Counted from the stretch's first letter, positions 8,148 to 16,327 are shown. The stretch: 21,369 nt of DNA from UBA3210 sp963653535 (GCA_963653535.1 CAVJWU010000025.1:1-21369), one strand, 5' to 3'. Translations and numbers: made by a program. The notes: generated by a model not told the origin, from the sequence alone.

Positions 8148-9926
8148 CTATTTTGTTTCTTCTTTATTAATAGAAGTATAGACACTTTTACTTAATGTTT
8201 CATGTAAATTTTGAATATTCTTAGGCTTTTCAACTTTTGGTGCACGTGGATCAAGAAGCCAAGTACGGGCAAAATGAGTATCAGTAATCTTGAATAAAGG
8301 AGGTTCTTTTACAAAATCAACCTTCATTGAATGAGGATTTCTAGGAGCGAAAGCATCGCCTTTAATCTTGTTATAAAGTGAAGGAGGAGTTCCTTCAATT
8401 GAATATAATTTTTCACCGATAATTGAAAGTTGTGGTAAAGAAGATAATAAAGCCCAAGTATAAGGATGAGCAGGTTCATAGAAAATTTCTTCTACTTTAC
8501 CATATTCAATAATTTTACCAGCATATAAAACTGCAACTCTTTCTGCAACATTCGCGACAACTCCTAAGTCATGAGTAATATAGATAGTTGTAAAATGTAA
8601 TTCTTCTTGTAATTTCTTAATCAATTTAAGAATTTGTGCTTGAATAGTAACATCTAACGCCGTAGTTGGTTCATCACAAATAAGGATTTTTGGTGCACAG
8701 CTAAGCGCAATAGCGATGACTATTCTTTGTCTCATACCACCAGAATATTGGAAAGGATAATCGTTAAATCTTTTTTCAGGATCAGTAATTCCTACTGCCT
8801 TCATCATCTCAATAGCCTTTTCTTTCGCGGCAGTTTTAGAGAGATTTTGATGTTTTATAATAACGTTAGTGATTTGCTTACCAATAGTAATAACTGGGTT
8901 TAAACTCGTCATTGGATCTTGGAAAACAGTCGCAATTCTTGAGCCTCTAATTTTTTGCCAATCACTAGGCATTCTAATTTTTGCAAGGTTGAGTACAGCA
9001 TAACCATGTAAATCACCAGAAGGTAAATCTTCAAGGTATTTAACTCTAAAATTAACTTTTTCAAAGATGGAGTTAAGGACATCTTCATCTTCTAAATTTA
9101 AACCTTGCTTACAAGCTAATTTAAATTCTTTCAATAATTTAAAAGTTAACTTTAAATTTTGATTGAATGAATATCTTGAACTAGAAAGAACGATTTCACG
9201 AGCGAGAATTTCATTTCTTTTAGCTACTTTACTTGCATCTACTTCTTTAGAAAGATTTTCTTTTAATTTATTTTCTAAAGAAGATATTTTATCAAGATAG
9301 TTAGTTTTATAATCTTCCGATTTAATTACCTCGTTATAATGTGACTTCCTTAAAATTTCATGTTCTTTTTCGAGAGTTTTTAATTCTTCGTTAAGAGTTT
9401 TTAAGATATTTTTTCCTTCTTTAAGTTCTTCTTTTTCATATTTACGATCAAAAAGGAGATTAGTATTATGTTGTTCAACAATATTATTTTCTAAATCTTC
9501 TTTCTCCTTTAAATACAATTTTTCTTCTTCAGAAGGAAGTGTTTCGATTTTTGTTTTTTCTTTCTTTAACGTTTCTAATTCGTTATAAAGAGGTGAACAA
9601 ACTTCATATTTATAATATGAATTTAATAATTTTAATGATTGATTATAAATGAATTTTCTTAATTTAGTCATCGATACAACAGTATCTGCAACTTCATCAT
9701 CATTTAAAATGATTTTACCATTAGAAATATAACCATTTGAATCAAGCATTCCGGAGAATGTCTTAGTTAAAACAGATTTTCCAGAGCCTGATTCACCGAC
9801 AATCGCGAGTGTTTCTCCTTCATAAATATCAAGATCAACACCACGAATTGCGTTTAGTTCTTTACCTCTAACTTTAAATTTTACTTCTACATCATGTAGA
9901 GATAATAATGTTTTTCTTTCTTCCAT
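8148..9926 (-). CDS. oppD: Oligopeptide ABC transporter ATP-binding protein OppD with a ~240-residue coiled-coil insertion
   Basis: Second ATPase of the peptide importer. ABC motifs are intact: Walker A GESGSGKS (44-51), Q-loop VFQDP with Q336, signature YSGGMRQR (394-401), Walker B ILICDEP with E419, and H452. The C-terminal segment (GDAFAPRN ... TWLLDPRAPKVEKP) is of the AmiE type, lacking the cysteines that hold a cluster in DppD-type proteins. At 592 residues it is far longer than the usual ~350. The excess lies between Walker A and the Q-loop (about 78-320) and is rich in Lys, Glu and Leu with heptad-like spacing, predicted to form coiled coils. Streptococcal AmiE has only about 25 residues there. 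AGGAGG supports the start. It lies eight bases after oppC. Confidence 0.96.
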   Translation of the reverse strand: MEERKTLLSLHDVEVKFKVRGKELNAIRGVDLDIYEGETLAIVGESGSGKSVLTKTFSGMLDSNGYISNGKIILNDDEVADTVVSMTKLRKFIYNQSLKLLNSYYKYEVCSPLYNELETLKKEKTKIETLPSEEEKLYLKEKEDLENNIVEQHNTNLLFDRKYEKEELKEGKNILKTLNEELKTLEKEHEILRKSHYNEVIKSEDYKTNYLDKISSLENKLKENLSKEVDASKVAKRNEILAREIVLSSSRYSFNQNLKLTFKLLKEFKLACKQGLNLEDEDVLNSIFEKVNFRVKYLEDLPSGDLHGYAVLNLAKIRMPSDWQKIRGSRIATVFQDPMTSLNPVITIGKQITNVIIKHQNLSKTAAKEKAIEMMKAVGITDPEKRFNDYPFQYSGGMRQRIVIAIALSCAPKILICDEPTTALDVTIQAQILKLIKKLQEELHFTTIYITHDLGVVANVAERVAVLYAGKIIEYGKVEEIFYEPAHPYTWALLSSLPQLSIIGEKLYSIEGTPPSLYNKIKGDAFAPRNPHSMKVDFVKEPPLFKITDTHFARTWLLDPRAPKVEKPKNIQNLHETLSKSVYTSINKEETK

Positions 9927-9934
9927 ATAACCTC

Positions 9935-10939
9935 CTACATGTGCGTTCTTGGATCAGATGCATCACCAATATTTTGTCCAACGACGTATAAGACGACTGA
10001 GACAATACCAGCGACAATAACTGGTGGCCAGAATTGCCATGGTTTAGATGAAACTCCTGAAGCAGTAGCTTGTTCAAGCATGGTACCTAAGGAAGGAGTA
10101 TTCGCTCCTGAAAGACCAATACCTAAATATGATAAGAATACTTCACTTGAGATATAGCCAGGTAATTCACTTGCAAGAATGGTGACAATAATTGAAACCA
10201 TAAATGGTAAGATATTTCTTATAACAATAGTGAAGATATTAGTTCCTAGACATCTAGAAGCTAAATTGTATTCTCGATCACGAATAATAATAACTTGTGT
10301 TCTAATAAAATACGCAATTCCTAACCATCCAGTTATACATAAGGCAAAGACTAATTGCCAGAAGCCCGACCCGATAATATAAGATAAAATCGTAATAAAT
10401 AAGATAGTAGGAATATTACCGATAATATTATAAATTTGCATCATAATAGTATCGAAAGTTTTACTAAGTCCCCATACTGCACCGAGAATAATACCAATAG
10501 ACATATTAATCGCCGTACAAATAAAAGCCAGTAATAATGAAGTTCTTGTACCTGACCATAATTGATCAAAGACTGATGCAGAAACTTCGTTTGTACCAAA
10601 AATCCATCTAATATGGAAAGAAGTTAATGGAACAACTTTTTCCATTGTATCGCTTGGAGATAAATTTTGGAAAGAATTAACCTTATCAGGATATAAATTC
10701 AACATATAGAATTGATCATATGCGCTGAAGATTGGATAAATAAATGTGAATACTAAGAGAATAAATAATAAACCTAGGAAGATCCAGTTAGATTTCTTTC
10801 TAAAGAATACTCTCCAAACTGATTTCCAATAAGAATATCTAGGTGCGGTGATTTTTTCTGATTCGTATTCATTGTGGTCGACAAAGACGAATAAGTCATC
10901 TAAGCCATCACTAGTTACGTCTAAGACTTCTTCTTCCAT
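9935..10939 (-). CDS. oppC: Oligopeptide ABC transporter permease OppC (AmiD-like)
   Basis: Membrane permease subunit that forms the peptide channel with OppB. An N-terminal cytoplasmic stretch of about 50 residues (including APRYSYWKSVWRVFF) precedes the first membrane segment (52-72). WIFGTNEVSASVFDQLWSG (112-130) leads into the transport core, and the EAA loop that contacts the ATPases is at about 221-245 (DREYNLASRCLGTNIF). The end, GQNIGDASDPRTHM, is typical of the AmiD branch. The 334 residues are only slightly longer than streptococcal AmiD. A GGAGG site inside the end of oppB precedes the ATG; the two genes overlap by 19 bases, pointing to translational coupling. Confidence 0.96.
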   Translation of the reverse strand: MEEEVLDVTSDGLDDLFVFVDHNEYESEKITAPRYSYWKSVWRVFFRKKSNWIFLGLLFILLVFTFIYPIFSAYDQFYMLNLYPDKVNSFQNLSPSDTMEKVVPLTSFHIRWIFGTNEVSASVFDQLWSGTRTSLLLAFICTAINMSIGIILGAVWGLSKTFDTIMMQIYNIIGNIPTILFITILSYIIGSGFWQLVFALCITGWLGIAYFIRTQVIIIRDREYNLASRCLGTNIFTIVIRNILPFMVSIIVTILASELPGYISSEVFLSYLGIGLSGANTPSLGTMLEQATASGVSSKPWQFWPPVIVAGIVSVVLYVVGQNIGDASDPRTHM

Positions 10940-12933
10940 TTTCTTTTGCCTCCACTTGAACTAAATTGAATTCTTGGATCAACAACTGCCATTAAAATAT
11001 CACCTAAAATTAATGACACAATTGATAAGAATGAGAATAAGAATGTTAATCCTAAGATAACTCCGTTATCAGATTTATTAATTGCTTCAGTGAGCATTTT
11101 ACCAGTACCAGGAATGGAATAAATCTTTTCAGTGATTAATGAACCGGAAATACAGCCAATAATCGCACCTGGAATACCGTGAACAATAGGAATAATTGCA
11201 TTCTTTGCGATGTGTTTTGTAAATATTTGACCATCAGATAAACCTTGAGATTTCGCAAATTTTGCATAATCAGAATTCATTTGGTCAATCATATATCTTC
11301 TTGTCCATTTCATTTCACCAGCAATAGAAGGTAACGCAAGCGAGAAGATTGGTAAGAGATATAATAAGACTTTAGGTCCTCCACTAGTTAATGACGTTGG
11401 TAAATGTAATAAATCTCCACCTAAAGATCTAAACATATATAAGTAAGATAATGAAGGAACAGCGATTAAGAAAACAATATACGCAGTACCTAATTTATCA
11501 ACCCAAGTATCTTTCTTTCGCGCCATTAAAATGCCAAGAGGAATACCAAGCACATATGCGATTAATGTTGCAAAAATACCAATTGTAAATGAATAGCCAA
11601 CTCGAGTCATACCTGGAGTATAGAAAGATGCATAAGAATATCTTCCTCCAAAGTTAACAAAGTCGCTACCTTGTTCTGAACTATAACTAGATGAACCATA
11701 AACATATGTTAAGGTATGGAAATCATATGGAGTTTGTTTTGCTATCGCATCAGCTGGTCTTTCACTTTCATCTATATTTAAATAAGCAGGATAAACTAAA
11801 TCTCTTCTAATATAACTTTCCGTAGAAGTAGCTGCTTGTCTATTTTTAAACATTTGTTCATAAACTGATGAATTATTTAAGTCAGAACCAATATTAAGAT
11901 GAATAATATTTTGATGAATGAATGGGAATTGATCATCAAAATAAATTAAATATTTATGGGCTGTTCCATTACCAACTAAAGCTGGCATATTTGAATATTC
12001 ATCCCAAATTAATGAAATGCCTTTATTTTGAACTAAATAACTATCTTTCTTAACATATAAATTAGAATCAATTACTTCTCCTGAACGAGTTAAATCATAA
12101 TCATAAGATATTATTCCATCTTCTTTTGTGACATAAAGATCAATGTAATAATTACCTGCACCTCCAGCAAAAACAATATCTTCATCAAACAATTTCTTAA
12201 CATTTCCACCTTCGTAGAAAGCAATATTAAATGAATCGTCAATTTCTAATTTTTCATCAGTAACAGAAATTTCAAAGCTATAGATACCTTTGTCATAAGA
12301 TTCCATTTGATAATCAAAAGCGCTCCAATATTTAAAAGTTTCGCTTGCCTTATCACTAACATCACCATAGATGTTATTTTCAACAATGTAATAACCTCTT
12401 TCAATTTGATAATTTTCTAATGTTTCTTTATCAACATCATTAACAGTCTCAATTGAGATTAAGTTAGAGAAGAAATCCCAAACTCTTTCAAAGACATTGA
12501 CGTCTTTAGTTGCATATAAATATTGAGAAGCTTGTTTTTCTCCTCTTTTATAAATTGCATCTAATTGAGTAATTTTATATCCCATACTTTCGTATTTATT
12601 AATAAATTCAAGTACATATTGATATTCATTATTATCTTCTTTATTTTCTGGGATTTGAATTGCTTCTTCATAGTCATATTCATCGAGCGAAGAAGAATAA
12701 GTATTATAGATATAATCTTGGAAATTGACTTTAGTTAAAAAGCCATATTCTTCGTAGATTGTATCAGTTACTTCTTGACGTTCATTTTCATCAAGTCGAG
12801 CAAGTCTATCACGATTTGCTCCTAATACGTTACTTCTATTTGCTGCGACAAATAAAAGGATGACCATAATAACCATAATGCAGACTAATGAAAATATAGA
12901 ATAAATGATTCGTTTTAATACATATCGACCCAT
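10921..12933 (-). CDS. oppB: Oligopeptide ABC transporter permease OppB (AmiC-like) with enlarged extracytoplasmic domain
   Basis: Permease partner of OppC. The first membrane segment is at about 11-31, then a very large extracytoplasmic region (about 32-442), then the conserved transport core (about 443-655). The EAA loop is at about 552-583 (SDYAKFAKSQGLSDGQIF) and the ending is VDPRIQF. The large loop is a family trait of streptococcal AmiC (~500 residues): FERVWDFFSNLI (148-159) and HKYLIYFDDQFPFIHQN (326-342) match it. At 670 residues this copy carries about 115 further residues between those blocks (about 185-300), which look beta-rich. It could shape the docking site for the unusual OppA, which is inference. 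AAAGGAG supports the start. The gene follows the oppA-oppB hairpin. Confidence 0.95.
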   Translation of the reverse strand: MGRYVLKRIIYSIFSLVCIMVIMVILLFVAANRSNVLGANRDRLARLDENERQEVTDTIYEEYGFLTKVNFQDYIYNTYSSSLDEYDYEEAIQIPENKEDNNEYQYVLEFINKYESMGYKITQLDAIYKRGEKQASQYLYATKDVNVFERVWDFFSNLISIETVNDVDKETLENYQIERGYYIVENNIYGDVSDKASETFKYWSAFDYQMESYDKGIYSFEISVTDEKLEIDDSFNIAFYEGGNVKKLFDEDIVFAGGAGNYYIDLYVTKEDGIISYDYDLTRSGEVIDSNLYVKKDSYLVQNKGISLIWDEYSNMPALVGNGTAHKYLIYFDDQFPFIHQNIIHLNIGSDLNNSSVYEQMFKNRQAATSTESYIRRDLVYPAYLNIDESERPADAIAKQTPYDFHTLTYVYGSSSYSSEQGSDFVNFGGRYSYASFYTPGMTRVGYSFTIGIFATLIAYVLGIPLGILMARKKDTWVDKLGTAYIVFLIAVPSLSYLYMFRSLGGDLLHLPTSLTSGGPKVLLYLLPIFSLALPSIAGEMKWTRRYMIDQMNSDYAKFAKSQGLSDGQIFTKHIAKNAIIPIVHGIPGAIIGCISGSLITEKIYSIPGTGKMLTEAINKSDNGVILGLTFLFSFLSIVSLILGDILMAVVDPRIQFSSSGGKRKWKKKS

Positions 12934-12983
12934 TTTTTCTCCTTTCTTTTCATCGTAAATTACTTATCGATGATTTATATAAA

Positions 12984-13019
12984 TAAATAACGAGGCAACC
13001 ATAAAATATAGTTGCCCCG
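12984..13019 (-). terminator. Intercistronic hairpin between oppA and oppB
   Basis: On the minus strand a nine-pair stem with one mismatch (13019-13011 with 12999-12991) is followed by TTATTTATTT. It directly follows oppA. In peptide-uptake operons such partial terminators commonly leave the binding protein in excess over the membrane complex. Here that is inferred from position and structure. Confidence 0.7.
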
Positions 13020-13037
13020 AGATGTTTAATTTACTTT

Positions 13038-15215
13038 TTAGAATAAACCAATAACTTTAGTCATATATCCATTTTGAGATAATGAATTTAAATAAGTTAA
13101 TGGATCACCATAGTCTGCGCCCCAACCTGAGCCCCAGAATAAATCGTAGTTCATATCATCGCTTGATTCACCATAATATGAAGCATTGTTATAATTAGTT
13201 AAGTTTGAAGTATCCATGATGTTTACTGTTACATATTCAGTACCAAATGCTTCTTCAATAGCTTTCTTATAATATTGAGCTTGTGAATTTAATGTAGATG
13301 ATTTTGAGTAATTAATAATATCGATTTGGACTGGACCATTTGCGAAGAAATCACTGCCTAAATCTTCTTTAGTTTTAGCGAAATATTCTTTTGCTTTTGT
13401 TGGTAAATACCATCCATCAACACCATCTTGAACCTTAATACCATCATCATTAATTTGATTTAAGTAATATTGAACCATATCACCATAGACTGTACCACTA
13501 TCCCAAGTCTTATTATCAATAGTGACAGTTTCAGAAGTTGAAACAAAGTCTGGAGAAACTAACATATTTCTTAATGAAGTTTCTGCAAGGTCTTCAGTAG
13601 TAGTAATACCATTCCATGTTTTCTTACTGAATGCATAAGATAACGCTTTTCTAAAGTTCTTATTTAATAAAGCTGTCTTTGTCTTAGTTTGGTCATCTTT
13701 GTTATTAAGTTTAGATGATTTTAAAGAAGCTTCACTATCAGCCCCATAATTCTTTCTATTTAAGTTATAACCTAAGAAATATGTTGTTGCTTTAGTAGAT
13801 GTTTGATATGCATAATCTTCATAATAATGATTTTCCTTAGCTTTAGTCATTAATTCAGAAGATAAAGTACAACCAGTATATGTACCAGCAAGACATGCGT
13901 TCCAATAAGCATCTGTATCGCTTGAATCAGTATATGTGTAATCAATTGATTCAACGATTACTTTATCTGCATCATAATAATTAGGATTCTTTTTGAAAAC
14001 GATTTGGTTGCCATCAGTAATCTTTGTACATAAATATGCGCTGTTATAGAGGATTGTATCAATGTTATTTGATGCACCTGATTTACCATATTTATAAGCT
14101 GCACTTTTTGATTTTGATTTAAATTTCGCTCTACCGAATACGCCGCCACAATTTGTAAAGAAAGTAGCATTCATTGGCATAAATGTAGAATATGTTAACA
14201 TTGAAAGGAAGTAAGGAATATCTGCAGTTAAAGTAATTTTTAAAGTATAAGTATCTGTTGCTTTAATACCGACATCATCAAATTTAGTAGTTTCACCTTT
14301 AAAGTAAGCTTCTGCACCATCAACAACTCCACAAACTAATTCACCTAAACCAGCTGAGCAGTCTAACATATGATGGAAACCATCGACGAAGTCTTGTGCA
14401 GTAATACCAGCATATACTTCACCGCTTGATTTATACCATTTTGCATCTTGTCTTAAAGTGAAAGTGTATGTTGTTTTACCACCTTCAATACTTTTATTCC
14501 AGCTTGTTGCAATACATGGTTTCAAGTTACCTAAGTTATCATATTGAACTAAGCCTTCAACCATATTAGCTAAATATTCAGTTGTTGTCGCTCTTGAGTT
14601 ATTATGAATATCTAAAGTTTCAGGAATCATTGAGAATAATGTATGATATTCAGTTTGAAGTGTATGTCCTTTTTTCTTTAAATATGCTGCTGGATCATAA
14701 TTACCTTCATCACCTTTAGCTTTTTCTTGTTTATAAAGTTTGTTTAATTCATCTCTTTCAGTACGAGTAATAAAATCATCGCTAATGACTAATGATTTTA
14801 ATTTGTCACTATCAGTTCCCCATTGAACACTTGGAATAGAGTTAGGGGCAATTCTCGTAATAGCCCATGAACCACCGTCAGTAGTTGTTGGTAACATAAC
14901 TGCTGAATCAAGTAATTTAGCTTCAGCTTGAGCAAGACGAACATATCTTTTACTATCGTTTTGATATTCATCTACGTTACCAGTAACAGGATTAATTGAG
15001 TCTAATGCTGCTTGATATTCACCTAAAACTGCTTCATAGATTGTATCATCATCAGCATCTGCTCCAATTTGTGAAGAACTGCTTGTATTTGAAGAAGCGG
15101 AAGTTCCAGAATTTGAAGAAGATGAAGAAGTAGTTCCAGAAGATGGATTAGTTGAGCATCCTACTACTGATAGAAGAGCTACTGCTGAAAGTAAACTTAA
15201 TTGTTTTAATTTCAT
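13038..15215 (-). CDS. oppA: Oligopeptide-binding lipoprotein OppA, apparently circularly permuted
   Basis: Extracytoplasmic peptide-binding subunit (SBP_bac_5 family, AmiA-like), 725 residues. The start at 15215 is chosen because AAAGGAG precedes it and it gives a proper signal peptide; an upstream ATG at 15242 adds nine residues with no ribosome site. Lipidated Cys20 in SVVGC is followed by a Ser-rich linker (to about 50). Residues ~57-167 match the usual C-terminal end of the family (RYVRLAQAEAKLLDSAVMLP, then GGSWAITRIAP, then DKLKSLVISDD). Residues ~186-725 match the usual beginning and middle (TEYHTLFSMIPETLDI ... GNLKPCIATSW ... NKNFRKALSYAF ... GWGADYGDPLTYL). The protein stops there, about 110 residues before the normal end. 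The two parts together equal a full-length AmiA, so the domain is complete but in permuted order. It is first in the operon. Confidence 0.95.
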   Translation of the reverse strand: MKLKQLSLLSAVALLSVVGCSTNPSSGTTSSSSSNSGTSASSNTSSSSQIGADADDDTIYEAVLGEYQAALDSINPVTGNVDEYQNDSKRYVRLAQAEAKLLDSAVMLPTTTDGGSWAITRIAPNSIPSVQWGTDSDKLKSLVISDDFITRTERDELNKLYKQEKAKGDEGNYDPAAYLKKKGHTLQTEYHTLFSMIPETLDIHNNSRATTTEYLANMVEGLVQYDNLGNLKPCIATSWNKSIEGGKTTYTFTLRQDAKWYKSSGEVYAGITAQDFVDGFHHMLDCSAGLGELVCGVVDGAEAYFKGETTKFDDVGIKATDTYTLKITLTADIPYFLSMLTYSTFMPMNATFFTNCGGVFGRAKFKSKSKSAAYKYGKSGASNNIDTILYNSAYLCTKITDGNQIVFKKNPNYYDADKVIVESIDYTYTDSSDTDAYWNACLAGTYTGCTLSSELMTKAKENHYYEDYAYQTSTKATTYFLGYNLNRKNYGADSEASLKSSKLNNKDDQTKTKTALLNKNFRKALSYAFSKKTWNGITTTEDLAETSLRNMLVSPDFVSTSETVTIDNKTWDSGTVYGDMVQYYLNQINDDGIKVQDGVDGWYLPTKAKEYFAKTKEDLGSDFFANGPVQIDIINYSKSSTLNSQAQYYKKAIEEAFGTEYVTVNIMDTSNLTNYNNASYYGESSDDMNYDLFWGSGWGADYGDPLTYLNSLSQNGYMTKVIGLF
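14715..15047 (-). other. Relocated C-terminal segment of the peptide-binding domain
   Basis: These codons (residues ~57-167 of OppA) encode a stretch that aligns, from memory, with the last ~110 residues of streptococcal AmiA. Landmarks in order: EYQAALDSI, RYVRLAQAEAKLLDSAVMLP, GGSWAITRIAP, KLKSLVISDD and ERDELNKLYKQEKAK. In the usual order these follow the WGxDYxDPxTYL motif, which here is found at the very end of the protein. Confidence 0.8.
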
Positions 15216-15233
15216 ATTTATATTTCTCCTTTT

Positions 15234-15275
15234 AAAAAACACGTTTTTTTATATATAGTAAAACTATATATTATT
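15234..15275 (-). other. Two AT-rich hairpins in the oppA leader
   Basis: The oppA transcript leader holds a TATATAG/CTATATA hairpin (about 15252-15272) and an A-run/T-run hairpin around ACGTG (15234-15250) ending next to the ribosome site. They could affect mRNA stability or bind a regulator. No known operator was recognised. Confidence 0.4.
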
Positions 15276-15297
15276 AAAATTTGTAACATGTAATTAA

Positions 15298-15326
15298 ATC
15301 ATAGAGAATAATAAAAACTAATTCAA
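15298..15326 (-). promoter_or_regulatory. Promoter of the opp operon
   Basis: On the minus strand, TTGAAT (15326-15321), a 17-base spacer and TATGAT (15303-15298) lie upstream of oppA. Transcription would start near 15291, giving a leader of about 75 bases. The promoter sits between the terminator of the neighbouring operon and oppA, the expected place. Confidence 0.7.
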
Positions 15327-15348
15327 TTAAACATAAAAAATATAATTA

Positions 15349-15378
15349 AAAAAAGCGCTTTCATAAGCGCTCATTTTT
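15349..15378. terminator. Terminator of the secG-rnr-smpB operon
   Basis: AGCGCTT (15354-15360) pairs perfectly with AAGCGCT (15365-15371) around a TCAT loop. Leftward it is followed by a run of six T, ending the transcript of the 108-residue membrane protein gene just upstream. A T run on the other side makes it bidirectional in form. Confidence 0.9.
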
Positions 15379-15379
15379 T

Positions 15380-15706
15380 TTACTTTAGAAATAATTGGAT
15401 GAAGAAGATCATAACGATAAAAAGCACCAAAGAAATAATATTTAGAATATTTTTCCATTTCTTTTCAATATATTCATCGGTTTTTTTATAAGCTTCTGGT
15501 CCAATTTGCTCTTTATATAGAGATTTATTCATACTTGATAAACGGGAAAATAATATCACTGCATGGATTAAACTGGTAATTAAAAAACCTATTTTGTAAG
15601 TGTCGTGATTCCCGCTTAAGGCAGAATAAATTATTAAGCTAACAAAAATAATGATGTTAATTAAGCAAAATACAATTAAGTAATTTCTTTTATATCTTTT
15701 TGACAT
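15380..15706 (-). CDS. Small three-segment membrane protein, unknown function
   Basis: A 108-residue protein I do not recognise. Membrane segments are at about 9-29, 38-55 and 86-106; the stretch between the second and third is charged (KEQIGPEAYKKTDEYIEKKWK). The start has a good AGGAG site. It follows the 201-residue gene by 11 bases and is directly followed by the terminator, so it is the last gene of the secG-rnr-smpB operon. Nothing in the sequence shows a function. Confidence 0.75.
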   Translation of the reverse strand: MSKRYKRNYLIVFCLINIIIFVSLIIYSALSGNHDTYKIGFLITSLIHAVILFSRLSSMNKSLYKEQIGPEAYKKTDEYIEKKWKNILNIISLVLFIVMIFFIQLFLK

Positions 15707-15717
15707 TTATTTCACTC

Positions 15718-16323
15718 CTAAACATGTATAGCGATTTTATTTATTTCAAATAAAAAATTTGCGATAAAATTACTATATCCCTCTAAATGAAGAAAATATA
15801 TTTCATGTTCACCTTGTAATAATCTTAACTTAATACGATCAAAGATTAATTCATTTGAAAATTCATCATTGATAATATCTTCTAAATAAATAATCTTTAT
15901 TTTGTCTAAGAAAGAAGTTAGATAAGATACACTTTTTAAATCTTTCTTAGAATATAAAATTAAACAAGTTTCTTCATTGATATCTTGATAATTTAAATAT
16001 GAAATATCAAATTTAGTTTCAACATGAATATTATTCTTTTTAACCTTGGTATAGAGCTTAATTTCTTTTTGATCATTAGAAAGAAGAAAAGAACTATTTT
16101 TTAAAGAAGAAATAACATACTTAATGTATATTTTTTCATAATTTACAAAAGGATGATATTGTTTCTTTTTGTAACAAAGATTATTTATTTTTCGAAAATA
16201 ATAATATTTGGTAATTTTCAATTTACTAAGATAATATTTAACTGCAAGAAGGGAGAGAGAATCAAACTTAAAACTAGTAAAGCTAGTACCAATATATAAA
16301 TATTTCTTAATTAAACTTTCCAT
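15718..16323 (-). CDS. Hypothetical protein, 201 residues, downstream of smpB
   Basis: Not recognised. The protein is rich in Lys, Tyr, Ile and Leu, has no signal peptide and no clear membrane segment, and looks cytoplasmic and basic in its N-terminal half (YYFRKINNLCYKKKQYHPF). The C-terminal half alternates beta- and helix-like segments (ETCLILYSKKDL, KIKIIYLEDI, HEIYFLHLEGYSNFIANFL). It starts four bases after smpB with only a weak purine-rich site, so coupling to smpB translation is likely. Co-transcription with RNase R and SmpB is suggestive of an RNA-related role but is not evidence for one. Confidence 0.7.
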   Translation of the reverse strand: MESLIKKYLYIGTSFTSFKFDSLSLLAVKYYLSKLKITKYYYFRKINNLCYKKKQYHPFVNYEKIYIKYVISSLKNSSFLLSNDQKEIKLYTKVKKNNIHVETKFDISYLNYQDINEETCLILYSKKDLKSVSYLTSFLDKIKIIYLEDIINDEFSNELIFDRIKLRLLQGEHEIYFLHLEGYSNFIANFLFEINKIAIHV

Positions 16324-16327
16324 ATAT

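Noticed and set aside
8148..8400. Loss of the C-terminal cluster-binding cysteines in OppD
   Set aside because: The replacement sequence (GDAFAPRN ... TWLLDPRAPKVEKP) is the normal form of streptococcal AmiE-type proteins as I remember them, so it is a family trait and not a new loss.
10921..12933. The whole long exterior region of OppB as a novel domain
   Set aside because: Most of it matches the known large loop of AmiC-type permeases (~500 residues). Only about 115 residues are additional, and those are reported separately.
13958..14170. Open frame inside oppA, and similar short frames inside oppC, oppD, rnr, folT and tdk
   Set aside because: All lie in other frames of well-supported genes, have no ribosome site and give meaningless translations.
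15216..15242. Upstream ATG extending oppA by nine residues
   Set aside because: No ribosome site precedes it and the AAAGGAG site serving the downstream ATG would lie inside the coding region; the downstream start gives a standard lipoprotein signal peptide.
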